Source: an uncultured Dysosmobacter sp. (GTDB lineage Bacteria; Bacillota; Clostridia; Oscillospirales; Oscillospiraceae). From it: DNA of 64,000 bases. Position numbers and translations under genes: made by a program. The stretch is taken from NCBI GenBank assembly GCA_934563745.1, contig CAKTHE010000009.1:1-64000 (forward strand), written 5' to 3'. Under the pieces are notes generated by a model. It did no database searches. It saw only the letters and a program-made list of their open reading frames with translations, and was not told where the DNA came from. Shown here in pieces: positions 56,408-64,000 of the stretch. Position 1 is the first letter of the stretch, and each line of letters opens with the position of its first letter.

Positions 56408-58951
56408 TCAATCTTGGTGGACCTGCGGCGACAGCGGCATCTCGCGGCTGCGCACCAGCTGAACAAACAGCTCTGCCAGCCGGGGATCAAACTGGGTTCC
56501 CCGGCCCTTTAAAATCTCCTGCACCGCATATTCCAGCGGCAGACCCCGCCGGTACGGGCGGTCCGTGGTCATTGCGTCAAATACATCCGCAACCGACAGG
56601 CAGCGGGCCGAAATAGGGATCTCCTCCCCTGCAATTCCCCGGGGATAGCCCTTTCCATCCCAGCGCTCGTGATGTCCAAGCACCGCCGGGATCACATAGT
56701 CCACCTCCGGCAGGTGGCGCACCATATCAATGGAATTGTTGACATGACTTTTCATGCACGCATACTCTTCATCCGTCAGCTTTCCGGATTTATTCAGAAT
56801 ATCCTCCGGAATGCTGATCTTTCCCACATCGTGCAGCAAGCCGCCCAAATAGATCGTGCGGACCTGCTCGTCATTCAGGCCGGCTGCCACAGCCAGGTTG
56901 GCTGCGTAGCGGGCCACATTTTTACTGTGGGCATAAGTATAATGGTCCTTGGCGTCAATGGCTGCCGTCAGAGCCGCGATCATCGCCAGCGTTGTCTGAT
57001 GCTCGCCGTCTCCCCGCTCCACCTGATTGATAATGGCATCCGTCCGCTCCGCCAGACGGTACGGCGGCACCGTTCCTGCGCCGCGGAAAAGCATGATCCG
57101 GTCCTTGCCTCCCTGCTTGGCATTGAAGCAGGCCAGGTCCGCATTGTCCATCAGCTCCTTGGCGCTGGACGCCGCATAGGGTGCCGCGCAGATGCCGATG
57201 CTCACCGTCAGCGGCTTCAGAGCATGGCCCTCAGGCGTGTCGTTGATGGCCGTCACCCGGCGCATGATCTCTTCCGCCGTCACGCGGGCACTGCGGGCAT
57301 CCTGGTGCGGCAGCAGGACTGCAAACACCTTCCCGCTGGTACGGAACACCGTTCCGCTGGCCCCCACGCATTGGCTGATCACTTCGCAAATCTGCCGCAG
57401 CGCCTGGTCGCCGGCCTTCACGCCGTAGAGCTGGTTGTAGAGCTTAAAATCGTCCACATCCACCAGGATCAGTGCCAAAGAGTCCTGCCGGCACTGCTGG
57501 AACAGCCGATCCTGCTGCTCAATAAAATAGCGGTAGTTGTACGCGCCGGTCAGCGAGTCGATCCGCGCCTCCCGGAACATCTTTTCATAAAGGCCTGCGT
57601 TTTTTATAGCGATCGAAGCGATGGATGTCACCGTCTCCAAAAAGCCCGTTTCCACATAGCTGTACGGCCGGTTATGGTCCTTTGCAGCGATCAGCACCAG
57701 ACCGATCACCCGCGCGCCATCCTTCAAAGCCACCATGCAATCGATATTCAGCCGACGCAGCAGACTCTTTTCCGCTTCCCAGACGGAGAGGTACAGGGGA
57801 CTTCTGCGGAATTCGCTGGTGATCAGATAGGGTTCCTGATCCCGCAGGTAGGCAACATGCGGGCTGTCCTGTGGAATGGAGAAAGACAGTGAGGCCAAGG
57901 GCTGCGCCGAGTATTTTGCCCGATAGGCCCCCTCCTCCAGCAGGCAGACATACACCTGCTCCGTGGGCAGCTCCGACTGGATGACGCCCGTCAGCTTCTT
58001 CATGATCTCCAGGGTATCCAGAGTCTGGGAAATCTCAGAGGAAAACTGCTTTAAAAGCTTATCCTGCTGCTCTTCCCGAGTAAAGAGCGCATCCGTCAGC
58101 CGGCGGGTCAGGGCATAGGTCAAAAACAGCGCGCCGGACAAAAGCAGCGCCACCACGATCGTGGCCGCCTGAAGATTCATGGCAAAGGCCCGCAGCAGAA
58201 AATCCTCCAGCGGGGTAATCACATACGCCGCGCAGAGCGCGCAGATCAAAGCCAGCACCAAAATCAGCAGGCTGCGGGACATAACCAGGGTCATCCGGAA
58301 CATACGTTTTTTATACAGGGCAAACAGCATCAGCCCCGCAAACACCACGCCGCCCAGGGCATCATAAGGGAACGTATTGCCCGGGATGCCGATCTGCAGC
58401 ATATTTCCGATCACCAGGCACACACCGCCGGCAATGACCAGCAGCAGCCCCGGCGAATGGATGCCCCGCTCCCGTACGACCTGCCGCACCAGGTGGACCA
58501 TGTAGATCACCAGCGCCGCATGGATCGCGCAGGCAATTAAAATATGCCAATTGAAGGTATAGAGGAACACCGTCCCCTCTTCGGTCATCTGCGGCACGGG
58601 GGGCGCCAGCAAAAACTCCGTCGCCGTCAGCACCAGGTCCAAAAGCGTCAGCAGGGCCCAGACCACCGTCATGACCGGTTCTTTCCGATGGGCAAAGCAT
58701 AGAAGGAACAGATAAAAAAGCCAGCCCACGGAAAAAAGTGCCATTAGGGATACCTTGAACCAGAACCCGACGCCCGGCCACATCTGCAGCCGCATCAGAA
58801 TCGATCCGGTCATCCAGAGCACACAGTCCGCCAGCAGCGCCAGAAACATCCAGATCTCCGGCGTTTTTTTCGCCGCCAGCAAAGTTGCCGTCAGCAGGGC
58901 AAAGCAGCACAGCGCCGTAATGTTGACGGACAGGAAAGGAATTCCGCTCAC
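56408..58951 (-). CDS. Membrane GAF - degenerate GGDEF - HD-GYP protein
   Basis: The 847-residue protein has about eight to nine N-terminal membrane segments (1-285, like histidine-kinase 7TM sensors), a GAF domain (about 305-455), a GGDEF domain (about 458-625) and an HD-GYP domain (about 650-835). The GGDEF signature is replaced by SGKVF (539-543), so cyclase activity is unlikely. The HD-GYP site is complete: H675, HD at 707-708, and HHERWDGKGYP at 760-770. It is predicted to degrade cyclic di-GMP in response to a membrane or GAF signal. The start is GTG 58951, overlapping the GH3-type stop codon (GTGA), behind GGGAGGGG. Confidence 0.9.
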   Translation of the reverse strand: MSGIPFLSVNITALCCFALLTATLLAAKKTPEIWMFLALLADCVLWMTGSILMRLQMWPGVGFWFKVSLMALFSVGWLFYLFLLCFAHRKEPVMTVVWALLTLLDLVLTATEFLLAPPVPQMTEEGTVFLYTFNWHILIACAIHAALVIYMVHLVRQVVRERGIHSPGLLLVIAGGVCLVIGNMLQIGIPGNTFPYDALGGVVFAGLMLFALYKKRMFRMTLVMSRSLLILVLALICALCAAYVITPLEDFLLRAFAMNLQAATIVVALLLSGALFLTYALTRRLTDALFTREEQQDKLLKQFSSEISQTLDTLEIMKKLTGVIQSELPTEQVYVCLLEEGAYRAKYSAQPLASLSFSIPQDSPHVAYLRDQEPYLITSEFRRSPLYLSVWEAEKSLLRRLNIDCMVALKDGARVIGLVLIAAKDHNRPYSYVETGFLETVTSIASIAIKNAGLYEKMFREARIDSLTGAYNYRYFIEQQDRLFQQCRQDSLALILVDVDDFKLYNQLYGVKAGDQALRQICEVISQCVGASGTVFRTSGKVFAVLLPHQDARSARVTAEEIMRRVTAINDTPEGHALKPLTVSIGICAAPYAASSAKELMDNADLACFNAKQGGKDRIMLFRGAGTVPPYRLAERTDAIINQVERGDGEHQTTLAMIAALTAAIDAKDHYTYAHSKNVARYAANLAVAAGLNDEQVRTIYLGGLLHDVGKISIPEDILNKSGKLTDEEYACMKSHVNNSIDMVRHLPEVDYVIPAVLGHHERWDGKGYPRGIAGEEIPISARCLSVADVFDAMTTDRPYRRGLPLEYAVQEILKGRGTQFDPRLAELFVQLVRSREMPLSPQVHQD

Positions 58952-60570
58952 AGCCTCATCCCCTCCCTTCCGGGACGCGCGGCCGGGCGGGCCTCATAGC
59001 GCAAAAGTCCGGCCAGATCCAACTGCCCCGGATTGATCCGGCGCAGGGTTCGCCCCGTCTCCGCCTGATATCCGGCGATGGTCCCGTACTTCAGGATCGT
59101 GATCTGCAGCGGCTCCATGTTCAAAAGCTTCTTCAGGTCGTTGTAGTCACTGTCGAAATATTTAAAGTACACCGCCAGATGCTCCTGCAGCACCTGCTTG
59201 ACCACCACGTCGTAGGTCTGCGCCTCCGGCGTAAGCTCCACATACATATGCAGGAAGGGATTGTGCCCCTCGTCGAATTCCTTCTTCATCAGCCAGTCGC
59301 CGATTCCCAGCTTGGAAAGGCGCAGCACCTCTTCCACAGAGGAGGCGGTGATACGGGTAAATCCCGCAATATCGATCACATCCGGGACCCGGTCCACAAA
59401 CTGGAACCGGGGCAGCTTCCCGTTTCCGGCGCTGACACAGTGGTATACATCCCCGATGCGATAGCGCATAAAGGCGCCCCCATGCAGCACGCTGATCACC
59501 AGCTCATAGTTTTCGCCCCCGTGGACCTCATCCATCAGGCAGGTCCGCGGCTGATAGCTGCGGTCTGCCAAGCCGCACCGCATTTCTTCCTCCGGGATAA
59601 ATTCATAAAAACAGGAGTCTGGGAAAAACACCATGCCATTATGCTCCCAGTTTTCCGCGCCGATGCAGGTCGTTTCGGTTCCGGCCGCCAGCTCCACCGG
59701 CGTCACGCCCCAGGCTTCCGCCAGCCGCTCCCGATAGCAGCGTGCATCCGTGCCCGCGTAAAAGAGTGCCTTGATATGGAAAATATCCTTCGGCTGGATA
59801 GGCCGCCCGTCCCGGCGGCTGATATACTTGGCCCGCAGAAAGCGCAAAGCATACTTGGGCGAGACCGCGTGGGATCCGCCGGAGCTGCCGCCGCCGATGC
59901 GGGCGAAGCTGTCCGTAATATAGCTGGCCACACTGCCCAGGCCGAAGAAGAAATCGATCCCCCCCTGCATGCCCATGGCAAAGCCCTTTTTGATCCGCTC
60001 GCTGAAGGAAAGATCGGAATGCTCGTTGGAATCCGGCAGCCAGGTCAGGCGGATCTCCTCATTGGCAAGGGAGGGCATCAGCCCGGTGGCATAGGGCAGC
60101 GGCGCGCCGCCGTAAAGCACCCGGTCTCCCCGCCGGAAGTGAAATGTTCCCTTTCGGGTCGCCGTGGCCATCATCATGCAGGCGATCAGGTTGTGGCAGT
60201 ATGTATCCAGCATGCTGCGCGTATAGGGTGCCTGCTTAATGGGGCGCAGTCCGCCCTCCCAGGTCGTCTGGATCCAGATCGCCGGCTCCGTGCACAGCAT
60301 CTCGCTCCGCTTGGGCAGCAGCACCTCGGCATAGTCTTCATAGGTGGTCAGCGGCAGCTGCGCACGCAGCTCCTCAATGGTCCGGGGCGCCTCGCCCCGC
60401 AGCAGCTTCTTCCCCAGGCCAGACGGAGTCCAAAGGGAAAGCTGCTCGGCCAACAGGCGGCGCTGGGTATACATATACTCGGAGATGCTCATGTCCAAAA
60501 AGCCGCAGTATTCCTGCCAAAGCTGTTCCGGCGCGGCTTTTTTCATCTGATCCTCAAAGCGCACGGGCAT
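58948..60570 (-). CDS. GH3 auxin-responsive-promoter-like acyl-adenylate enzyme
   Basis: The roughly 540-residue protein matches the GH3 family of ATP-dependent acyl-acid synthetases that in plants conjugate amino acids to hormones. Motifs are GGGSSGGSHAVSPKYAL, LAAGTETTCIGAENWEH, VHGGENYELVISVLHGGAFMRYRIGD and the late DVIDIAGFTRITASSVEEV. Bacterial members have unknown substrates. The start is uncertain: ATG 60570 is only a few bases from AAGGAGG, so GTG 60564 (eight bases away) is a good alternative. It lies 28 bp after the ICMT-like gene and overlaps the GGDEF/HD-GYP gene. Confidence 0.85.
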   Translation of the reverse strand: MPVRFEDQMKKAAPEQLWQEYCGFLDMSISEYMYTQRRLLAEQLSLWTPSGLGKKLLRGEAPRTIEELRAQLPLTTYEDYAEVLLPKRSEMLCTEPAIWIQTTWEGGLRPIKQAPYTRSMLDTYCHNLIACMMMATATRKGTFHFRRGDRVLYGGAPLPYATGLMPSLANEEIRLTWLPDSNEHSDLSFSERIKKGFAMGMQGGIDFFFGLGSVASYITDSFARIGGGSSGGSHAVSPKYALRFLRAKYISRRDGRPIQPKDIFHIKALFYAGTDARCYRERLAEAWGVTPVELAAGTETTCIGAENWEHNGMVFFPDSCFYEFIPEEEMRCGLADRSYQPRTCLMDEVHGGENYELVISVLHGGAFMRYRIGDVYHCVSAGNGKLPRFQFVDRVPDVIDIAGFTRITASSVEEVLRLSKLGIGDWLMKKEFDEGHNPFLHMYVELTPEAQTYDVVVKQVLQEHLAVYFKYFDSDYNDLKKLLNMEPLQITILKYGTIAGYQAETGRTLRRINPGQLDLAGLLRYEARPAARPGREGMRL

Positions 60571-60598
60571 CCCCTCCTTTCCAAAATCGTTCTTTTTC

Positions 60599-61147
60599 TC
60601 AGGCATCCGGCTTGCCGCCGAAACAGCGCCGCACGCTGGCCGGCGTGGGCAGCAGGAACGGCGTCTCACGCCGATAGGCATCGTAGCCCGTCAGCCGGGC
60701 CGGGAAGACCCAGCAGTCCTCAAACGCCGCCAGCAGCAGGTTCAGTACGCTGTACAAAAGCGCCTCCCGCAGCGCAAGCCCCAGGGGCCACAGACACAGA
60801 AAAAGCCCCGCCAGCCACAGCACCCCCGGATGCCGGCACAGCGCGTACATGCCGACCGTCTGCGTGGCCCGGTCCTGACCGGGCTGCTCGTAGGAGGCGG
60901 CCCGGGGCAGCGCGAAAAACAGCGCATCCACTTCCAGCGCCAGGAAGATGGCCGCAAGCAGCCAGAAAAGGCCCCGCACCGGGCCGGAGGCACTTCCTGT
61001 CCCCCGGAAAAGGGAGGTCCCCACCGCCGCAAGTAGCAGAAGGCAGCCTGTCGGGAAGCACAGCCGCAGCGGCTTTTGCCCCCATTTCCAGTCGTTCCAG
61101 TCCCCTAAAAACAGCACGGCAAAAGCCAGGGTCCCCATCCAGATCAT
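60599..61147 (-). CDS. Isoprenylcysteine methyltransferase-like membrane protein
   Basis: The 182-residue membrane protein has about five segments. YALCRHPGVLWLAGLFLCLWPLG is like the RHP..L motif of the ICMT/PEMT superfamily, and the end (EDCWVFPARLTGYDAYRRETPFLLP) resembles the family's E..L...G..Y..Y pattern. A SAM-dependent methyltransferase acting on a lipid or membrane-bound substrate is possible. GAGG precedes ATG 61147. It heads an operon with the GH3-type and HD-GYP genes. Confidence 0.7.
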   Translation of the reverse strand: MIWMGTLAFAVLFLGDWNDWKWGQKPLRLCFPTGCLLLLAAVGTSLFRGTGSASGPVRGLFWLLAAIFLALEVDALFFALPRAASYEQPGQDRATQTVGMYALCRHPGVLWLAGLFLCLWPLGLALREALLYSVLNLLLAAFEDCWVFPARLTGYDAYRRETPFLLPTPASVRRCFGGKPDA

Positions 61148-61218
61148 CGGTTTTGTCCTCTTTCTGTACAACGCTGTCGGTTTGTTGTGACAAACTTAGC
61201 CTTATATCCACCAATACG

Positions 61219-61247
61219 AGTTTATTATAGCGTCCTTTTTCTGTCAA
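61219..61247 (-). promoter_or_regulatory. Promoter of the ICMT - GH3 - HD-GYP operon
   Basis: Minus-strand TTGACA (61247-61242), 17 bp, TAAACT (61224-61219). A small dyad GTTTGT-N4-ACAAAC (61180-61195) lies downstream in the leader and could be an operator. Confidence 0.75.
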
Positions 61248-61435
61248 TTCAACAAATTTCACGTCTCCCTTTTTCACAAATCGACGTATTTTCCAGCGCG
61301 CAAGATATTGAGCCTGTGCGTTTCCTCTTGGCATAGGCTTTGTTGCCTCCGCTCCGTTGTTACTATTTTTCTCGATTTCTGCGTAATAATATTTATTTTA
61401 TAACCATTTGTTTCGTTTTTATTTGTGCACTCTAT
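61248..61435. other. AT-rich gene-free spacer
   Basis: This is part of the 329-bp gap between the ICMT-like gene and uvrC. The segment 61370-61435 is markedly AT-rich for this genome. An open frame from 61334 on the minus strand contains the operon promoter and runs out of frame into the next gene, so it is not accepted. Nothing else is recognisable. Confidence 0.5.
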
Positions 61436-61469
61436 ACAAAAACCGCCTGCCGCAAAATCGGCAGGCGGT
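61436..61469 (-). terminator. Terminator after uvrC
   Basis: An 11-bp stem ACCGCCTGCCG / CGGCAGGCGGT with a 6-nt loop. In the minus direction it is followed by TTTTGT. Confidence 0.9.
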
Positions 61470-61476
61470 CATCCGC

Positions 61477-63309
61477 TCAGGAGGGCTGCTGTTCTTCATG
61501 GTAATACCTGTACACAGCCGCGGCAGCGTCGGCGGGCAGTACCTCCCGCAGCTGTGCCTCGTCCGCCTGGCGAATCGCCCGGATGCTGCCAAAGCGCCGG
61601 CGCAGGGCCTCTCTGCGCTTGGGCCCGATCCCCGGGATCTCATCCAGCCCCGAGCGCAGGTTCCTTTTCTCATGGCTCTCCCGATGGAAGGTGATGGCAA
61701 AGCGGTGTGTCTCCTCCTGGATCCGGCCCACCAGCGTAAAGACCGCCTGCTGCGCCGCAATTCCGATCTCTTCCCCCTCCGGCGTCACCAGAGCCCGGGT
61801 CCGATGGCGGTCATCCTTAACCATGCCGAAAATCGGGATCCGCACCCGCAGCGCCTGGGCGGCTGTCCGGGCAGCCCGGGCGTGGGCCGCACCGCCGTCG
61901 ATCAAAAACAGGTCCGGAAGGGGCAAAAACTTCGGATCCCCATCCACGGCCCGCTGCAGACGTCTGCGCACCACCTCTTCCATGGACGCATAATCGTCCG
62001 GCCGCCCCTGGACGCTTTTGATCCGAAAGCGGCGGTACGCGCTTTTCAGAGGGCGACCCTTCTGGTACACCACCATCGACGCCACAATATCCGCCGCGCC
62101 GGTGTTGGAAATATCGAACGATTCGATCCGCTCCGGTGGGTCCGGCAGGCCCAGCATGCGCCCCAGCAGCTCCGCCGAGGCGTTGGAGCGCTCCTCCGTT
62201 CCGGCGGCCCGGTGCACCTCCTCCATGGCGTTGCGCTGTGCCATTTCCCGCAGCTCCGCCTTTTCGCCCCGCTGCGGCACATGGACCCAGACCCGGTGTC
62301 CGGCCCGCTTGCTCAGCGCCTCGGACAGGGCCTCCGCCTCCTCCGTCTCCACCGGAAGCAGGATCTCGTGGGGCATCAGCGCCCTGGGCAGATAATACTG
62401 GGCTGTCAGCGCCGCCAGCAGCTGCGCCTCTCCTTCTTCCATGGCGGATGCAACAAGGCCCGTCTCCCGCCCGGTCAACTGACCGTTCTCCACATGCAAA
62501 ACGGCATAGCAGCTCTTCTCTCCGCCCCGGTAGAGGCCCCAGATGTCCGTGTCGGCACAGATCCCGGCGATCACGCTCTGCTTTTTGGACAGGGCCCCGA
62601 TGGCCTGGATCCGATCCCGCAGCAGGGCCGCCTGTTCAAAATGCAGCGCCTCCGCCTCGCGCTCCATCTCCACGGTCATCTCCCGCACCAGCTGGCGGCT
62701 TTTCCCCTCCAGCAGCTGCACGGCCTGATCCATGCGCCGGCGGTATTCCTCCTCGCTCATCTCCGGACGGCAGAACCCGTCGCAGCGGCCCATGTGATAG
62801 TTCAGGCAGGGACGGTCGGCGCCGATATCCCGGGGAAACCGGCGGCGGCAGGTGGGCAGACGCAGCGCCGCGCACACGGCGTCCAGCGCCTGCCGGGTCT
62901 CCGAGCGGCCGCCGAAGGGGCCGAAGTACCGGGCGCTGTCATCAGCAAGCCGATTGACCATGGAAAAGCGTGGATAGCGCTCGTTGGAAAGGCGCACAAA
63001 GGGATAGCCCTTGTCATCTTTGAGCAGGATATTGTATTTGGGGCTGTGCCGTTTGATCAGCGCATTTTCCAAAATCAGCGCCTCAAACTCGCTGGAAACG
63101 AAAATCGTGTCAAAATGGTCCACCTGGGAAACCATCTGCCGGGTTTTGGCGGTATGAGCGGCGCTGTCCTGGAAATACTGACTGACACGGTTTTTCAGCT
63201 TTTTGGCCTTGCCCACATAGATCACCTTGCCCGTCCGGTCCATCATCAGATAGACGCCCGGCGCCAGCGGCAGGGCATTGGCCTTGTTTTTCAGTTCCTC
63301 CTGCGTCAT
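61477..63309 (-). CDS. uvrC: Excinuclease ABC subunit C
   Basis: UvrC makes both incisions in nucleotide excision repair. The 610-residue protein has the GIY-YIG nuclease (APGVYLMMDRTGKVIYVGKA), the four-cysteine region (CRRRF, then CLNYHMGRCDGFC), a UVR domain (EALHFEQAALLRDRIQAI), the RNase-H-like second nuclease (ESFDISNTGAADIVASMVVY) and C-terminal helix-hairpin-helix motifs (IPGIGPKRREALRRRFG). AGAGGAG precedes ATG 63309. It lies about 90 bp downstream of ptsH on the same strand. Confidence 0.96.
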   Translation of the reverse strand: MTQEELKNKANALPLAPGVYLMMDRTGKVIYVGKAKKLKNRVSQYFQDSAAHTAKTRQMVSQVDHFDTIFVSSEFEALILENALIKRHSPKYNILLKDDKGYPFVRLSNERYPRFSMVNRLADDSARYFGPFGGRSETRQALDAVCAALRLPTCRRRFPRDIGADRPCLNYHMGRCDGFCRPEMSEEEYRRRMDQAVQLLEGKSRQLVREMTVEMEREAEALHFEQAALLRDRIQAIGALSKKQSVIAGICADTDIWGLYRGGEKSCYAVLHVENGQLTGRETGLVASAMEEGEAQLLAALTAQYYLPRALMPHEILLPVETEEAEALSEALSKRAGHRVWVHVPQRGEKAELREMAQRNAMEEVHRAAGTEERSNASAELLGRMLGLPDPPERIESFDISNTGAADIVASMVVYQKGRPLKSAYRRFRIKSVQGRPDDYASMEEVVRRRLQRAVDGDPKFLPLPDLFLIDGGAAHARAARTAAQALRVRIPIFGMVKDDRHRTRALVTPEGEEIGIAAQQAVFTLVGRIQEETHRFAITFHRESHEKRNLRSGLDEIPGIGPKRREALRRRFGSIRAIRQADEAQLREVLPADAAAAVYRYYHEEQQPS

Positions 63310-63353
63310 CGCTTCGGCTCCTCTTTCAAGTTTTCCGCCTCGTATAACAAATG

Positions 63354-63382
63354 GGGCGGCTTTGCGCAATGCAAAGCCGCCC
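63354..63382 (-). other. 12-bp perfect hairpin between ptsH and uvrC
   Basis: GGGCGGCTTTGC / GCAAAGCCGCCC with a 5-nt loop. There is no proper T-run on the minus strand, so it is more likely a pause, processing or stability element than a full terminator. Confidence 0.6.
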
Positions 63383-63402
63383 TCATGCGGGTCGCTTCAG
63401 TC

Positions 63403-63666
63403 TTACTCGCCGAAGTTGTCCTTCACCAGCTCCACCAGGGCGGCGACAGCTTCCTTCTCATCGGATCCATCGGCGATCAGAGTAATCGTGGTGCCCTTCA
63501 CGATGCCCAGGGACAAAACGCCCAGCAGGCTCTTTGCGTTCACCCGGCGATCCTCTTTTTCCACCCAGATGCCGCTTTTGAACTCATTGGCCTTCTGGAT
63601 AAAAAACGTCGCCGGTCTTGCGTGCAGACCTACCTCATTGTTGACGGTAATCTCCTGTGTATACAT
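63403..63666 (-). CDS. ptsH: HPr-family phosphocarrier protein
   Basis: HPr passes phosphate from enzyme I to PTS sugar permeases and, when phosphorylated on serine, acts with CcpA in catabolite control. The 87-residue protein has the active-site histidine in EVGLHARPATFF and the regulatory serine in NAKSLLGVLSLG. Both sites are intact, so it is HPr and not Crh. AAGGAG precedes ATG 63666. No enzyme I gene follows; uvrC is next instead. Confidence 0.93.
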   Translation of the reverse strand: MYTQEITVNNEVGLHARPATFFIQKANEFKSGIWVEKEDRRVNAKSLLGVLSLGIVKGTTITLIADGSDEKEAVAALVELVKDNFGE

Positions 63667-63728
63667 GCTGCAGCACTCCTTTATGATGCGTTTTCCATAG
63701 CTTCGCATGGGGGCTCTTTTCTTCTTTT

Positions 63729-63757
63729 ATCATAGCCGCTTTTTGCAATGCCGTCAA
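63729..63757 (-). promoter_or_regulatory. Promoter of ptsH
   Basis: Minus-strand TTGACG (63757-63752), 17 bp, TATGAT (63734-63729), about 63 bp before the start codon. Confidence 0.8.
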
Positions 63758-63951
63758 TGGCGTTTTTCACAAACATTTAAAAATCCCCCGGGGGTTCGCT
63801 CCAGCTTTTTAGACACATTGCCGCTCTGCAGCCGCGGGCCGGCGCCCGGCCCATCCAAAATTTTCAGAACGCGCCCTTTTATCGATTTCGCAAAAGCCGG
63901 GCAAACTATGCAGCGGGTATCGCAGCCTGAGATTATTAGGAGGAACCGCAT

Positions 63952-64000
63952 ATGAAAAGAAGCATTTCGCTCCTGCTCTCGGTCCTGCTGGCGTTCTCGC
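63952..64000 (+). CDS. Start of a secreted or lipoprotein gene (cut by the window end)
   Basis: An ATG at 63952 follows AGGAGGA. The 16 visible codons read MKRSISLLLSVLLAFS, a typical signal-peptide start (basic N-terminus, hydrophobic core). The product cannot be identified. Confidence 0.75.
   Translation, partial: MKRSISLLLSVLLAFS

Noticed and set aside
59179..61230. 683-codon plus-strand open frame opposite the GH3-type gene
   Set aside because: Shadow composition (His, Pro, Arg, Gln) and no start signal.
60720..61334. Minus-strand frame beginning MPRGNAQAQYLARWKIRRF upstream of the ICMT-like gene
   Set aside because: The first 60 residues look natural and a GGAGG is present, but the frame contains the TTGACA-N17-TAAACT promoter and then runs out of frame through the ICMT-like gene. 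Perhaps a gene remnant.
63354..63382. Hairpin as a terminator separating ptsH from uvrC
   Set aside because: The stem is strong, but no T-run follows on the minus strand.
61408..63735. 775-codon plus-strand open frame
   Set aside because: It is antisense to uvrC and ptsH, lacks a ribosome site and has the His/Pro/Arg/Gln-rich composition of GC-rich shadow frames.

Overview
The window looks like chromosomal backbone of a GC-rich, anaerobic, endospore-forming Firmicute, most likely a clostridium of the Oscillospiraceae type. This rests on a SpoVT regulator, a YerC/YecD regulator, a GlgC+GlgD-type glycogen operon, a glycyl-radical enzyme with its activase, a YihY protein, strong AGGAGG-type ribosome sites and frequent GTG/TTG starts. 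The assignment is inferred from gene content and not from a search. No insertion sequence, phage or CRISPR array was seen.

Layout. 1-7456: tRNA-Val(UAC); yerC - methyltransferase - hslO; a DUF3298 protein; yihY - M29 aminopeptidase - gamma-carbonic-anhydrase-like protein; and rpoN (sigma-54). 7457-10626: a leader region with two promoters and two terminators, then a lactate-type permease and an L-2-hydroxyacid dehydrogenase. 10831-16200: a DUF1847 protein, gluQ, a FucI-like protein with an alpha/beta hydrolase, and an orphan alpha subunit of an NDP-forming acyl-CoA synthetase. 16491-29055 (all minus strand): a nucleoside-salvage island. It encodes an MBL-fold hydrolase, an M20 amidohydrolase, the glycyl-radical enzyme YjjI with activase YjjW, adenosine deaminase, a tandem-domain nucleoside deoxyribosyltransferase, a BMP-family nucleoside ABC importer and a nucleoside hydrolase. 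A two-domain ADP-ribosylglycohydrolase gene diverges from it.

31203-34462: a PAS/AAA+ sigma-54 activator divergent from propionate CoA-transferase. The latter has a textbook -24/-12 promoter and an upstream palindrome. 34708-39162: lpdA, an orphan peptide-type binding lipoprotein and a DEAD-box helicase. 39399-40422: an ArsR/SdpI autorepressor-immunity pair with twin operators. 40493-48832: the glycogen operon glgB-C-D-A-P. 49242-53592: spoVT, an AgcS symporter and two adjacent G3E (COG0523) GTPases, one with a very long His-Asp tract and one fused to a DUF1980-like domain. 53933-64000: an LTA-synthase-type phosphotransferase, a small membrane protein, an operon of ICMT-like protein - GH3-type protein - GGDEF/HD-GYP protein, uvrC, ptsH (HPr) and the first codons of a secreted protein.

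How the genes may work together. The nucleoside island can import nucleosides (BMP ABC system), deaminate adenosine, exchange or hydrolyse the base (deoxyribosyltransferase, nucleoside hydrolase), and possibly process the sugar with YjjI, whose reaction is unknown to me. RpoN made at 6089-7456 would serve the CoA-transferase promoter at 32780-32795. Transcription signals were read by eye: most genes have a sigma-70-type promoter with a 16-18 bp spacer, and most operons end in a clear stem-loop plus T-run.
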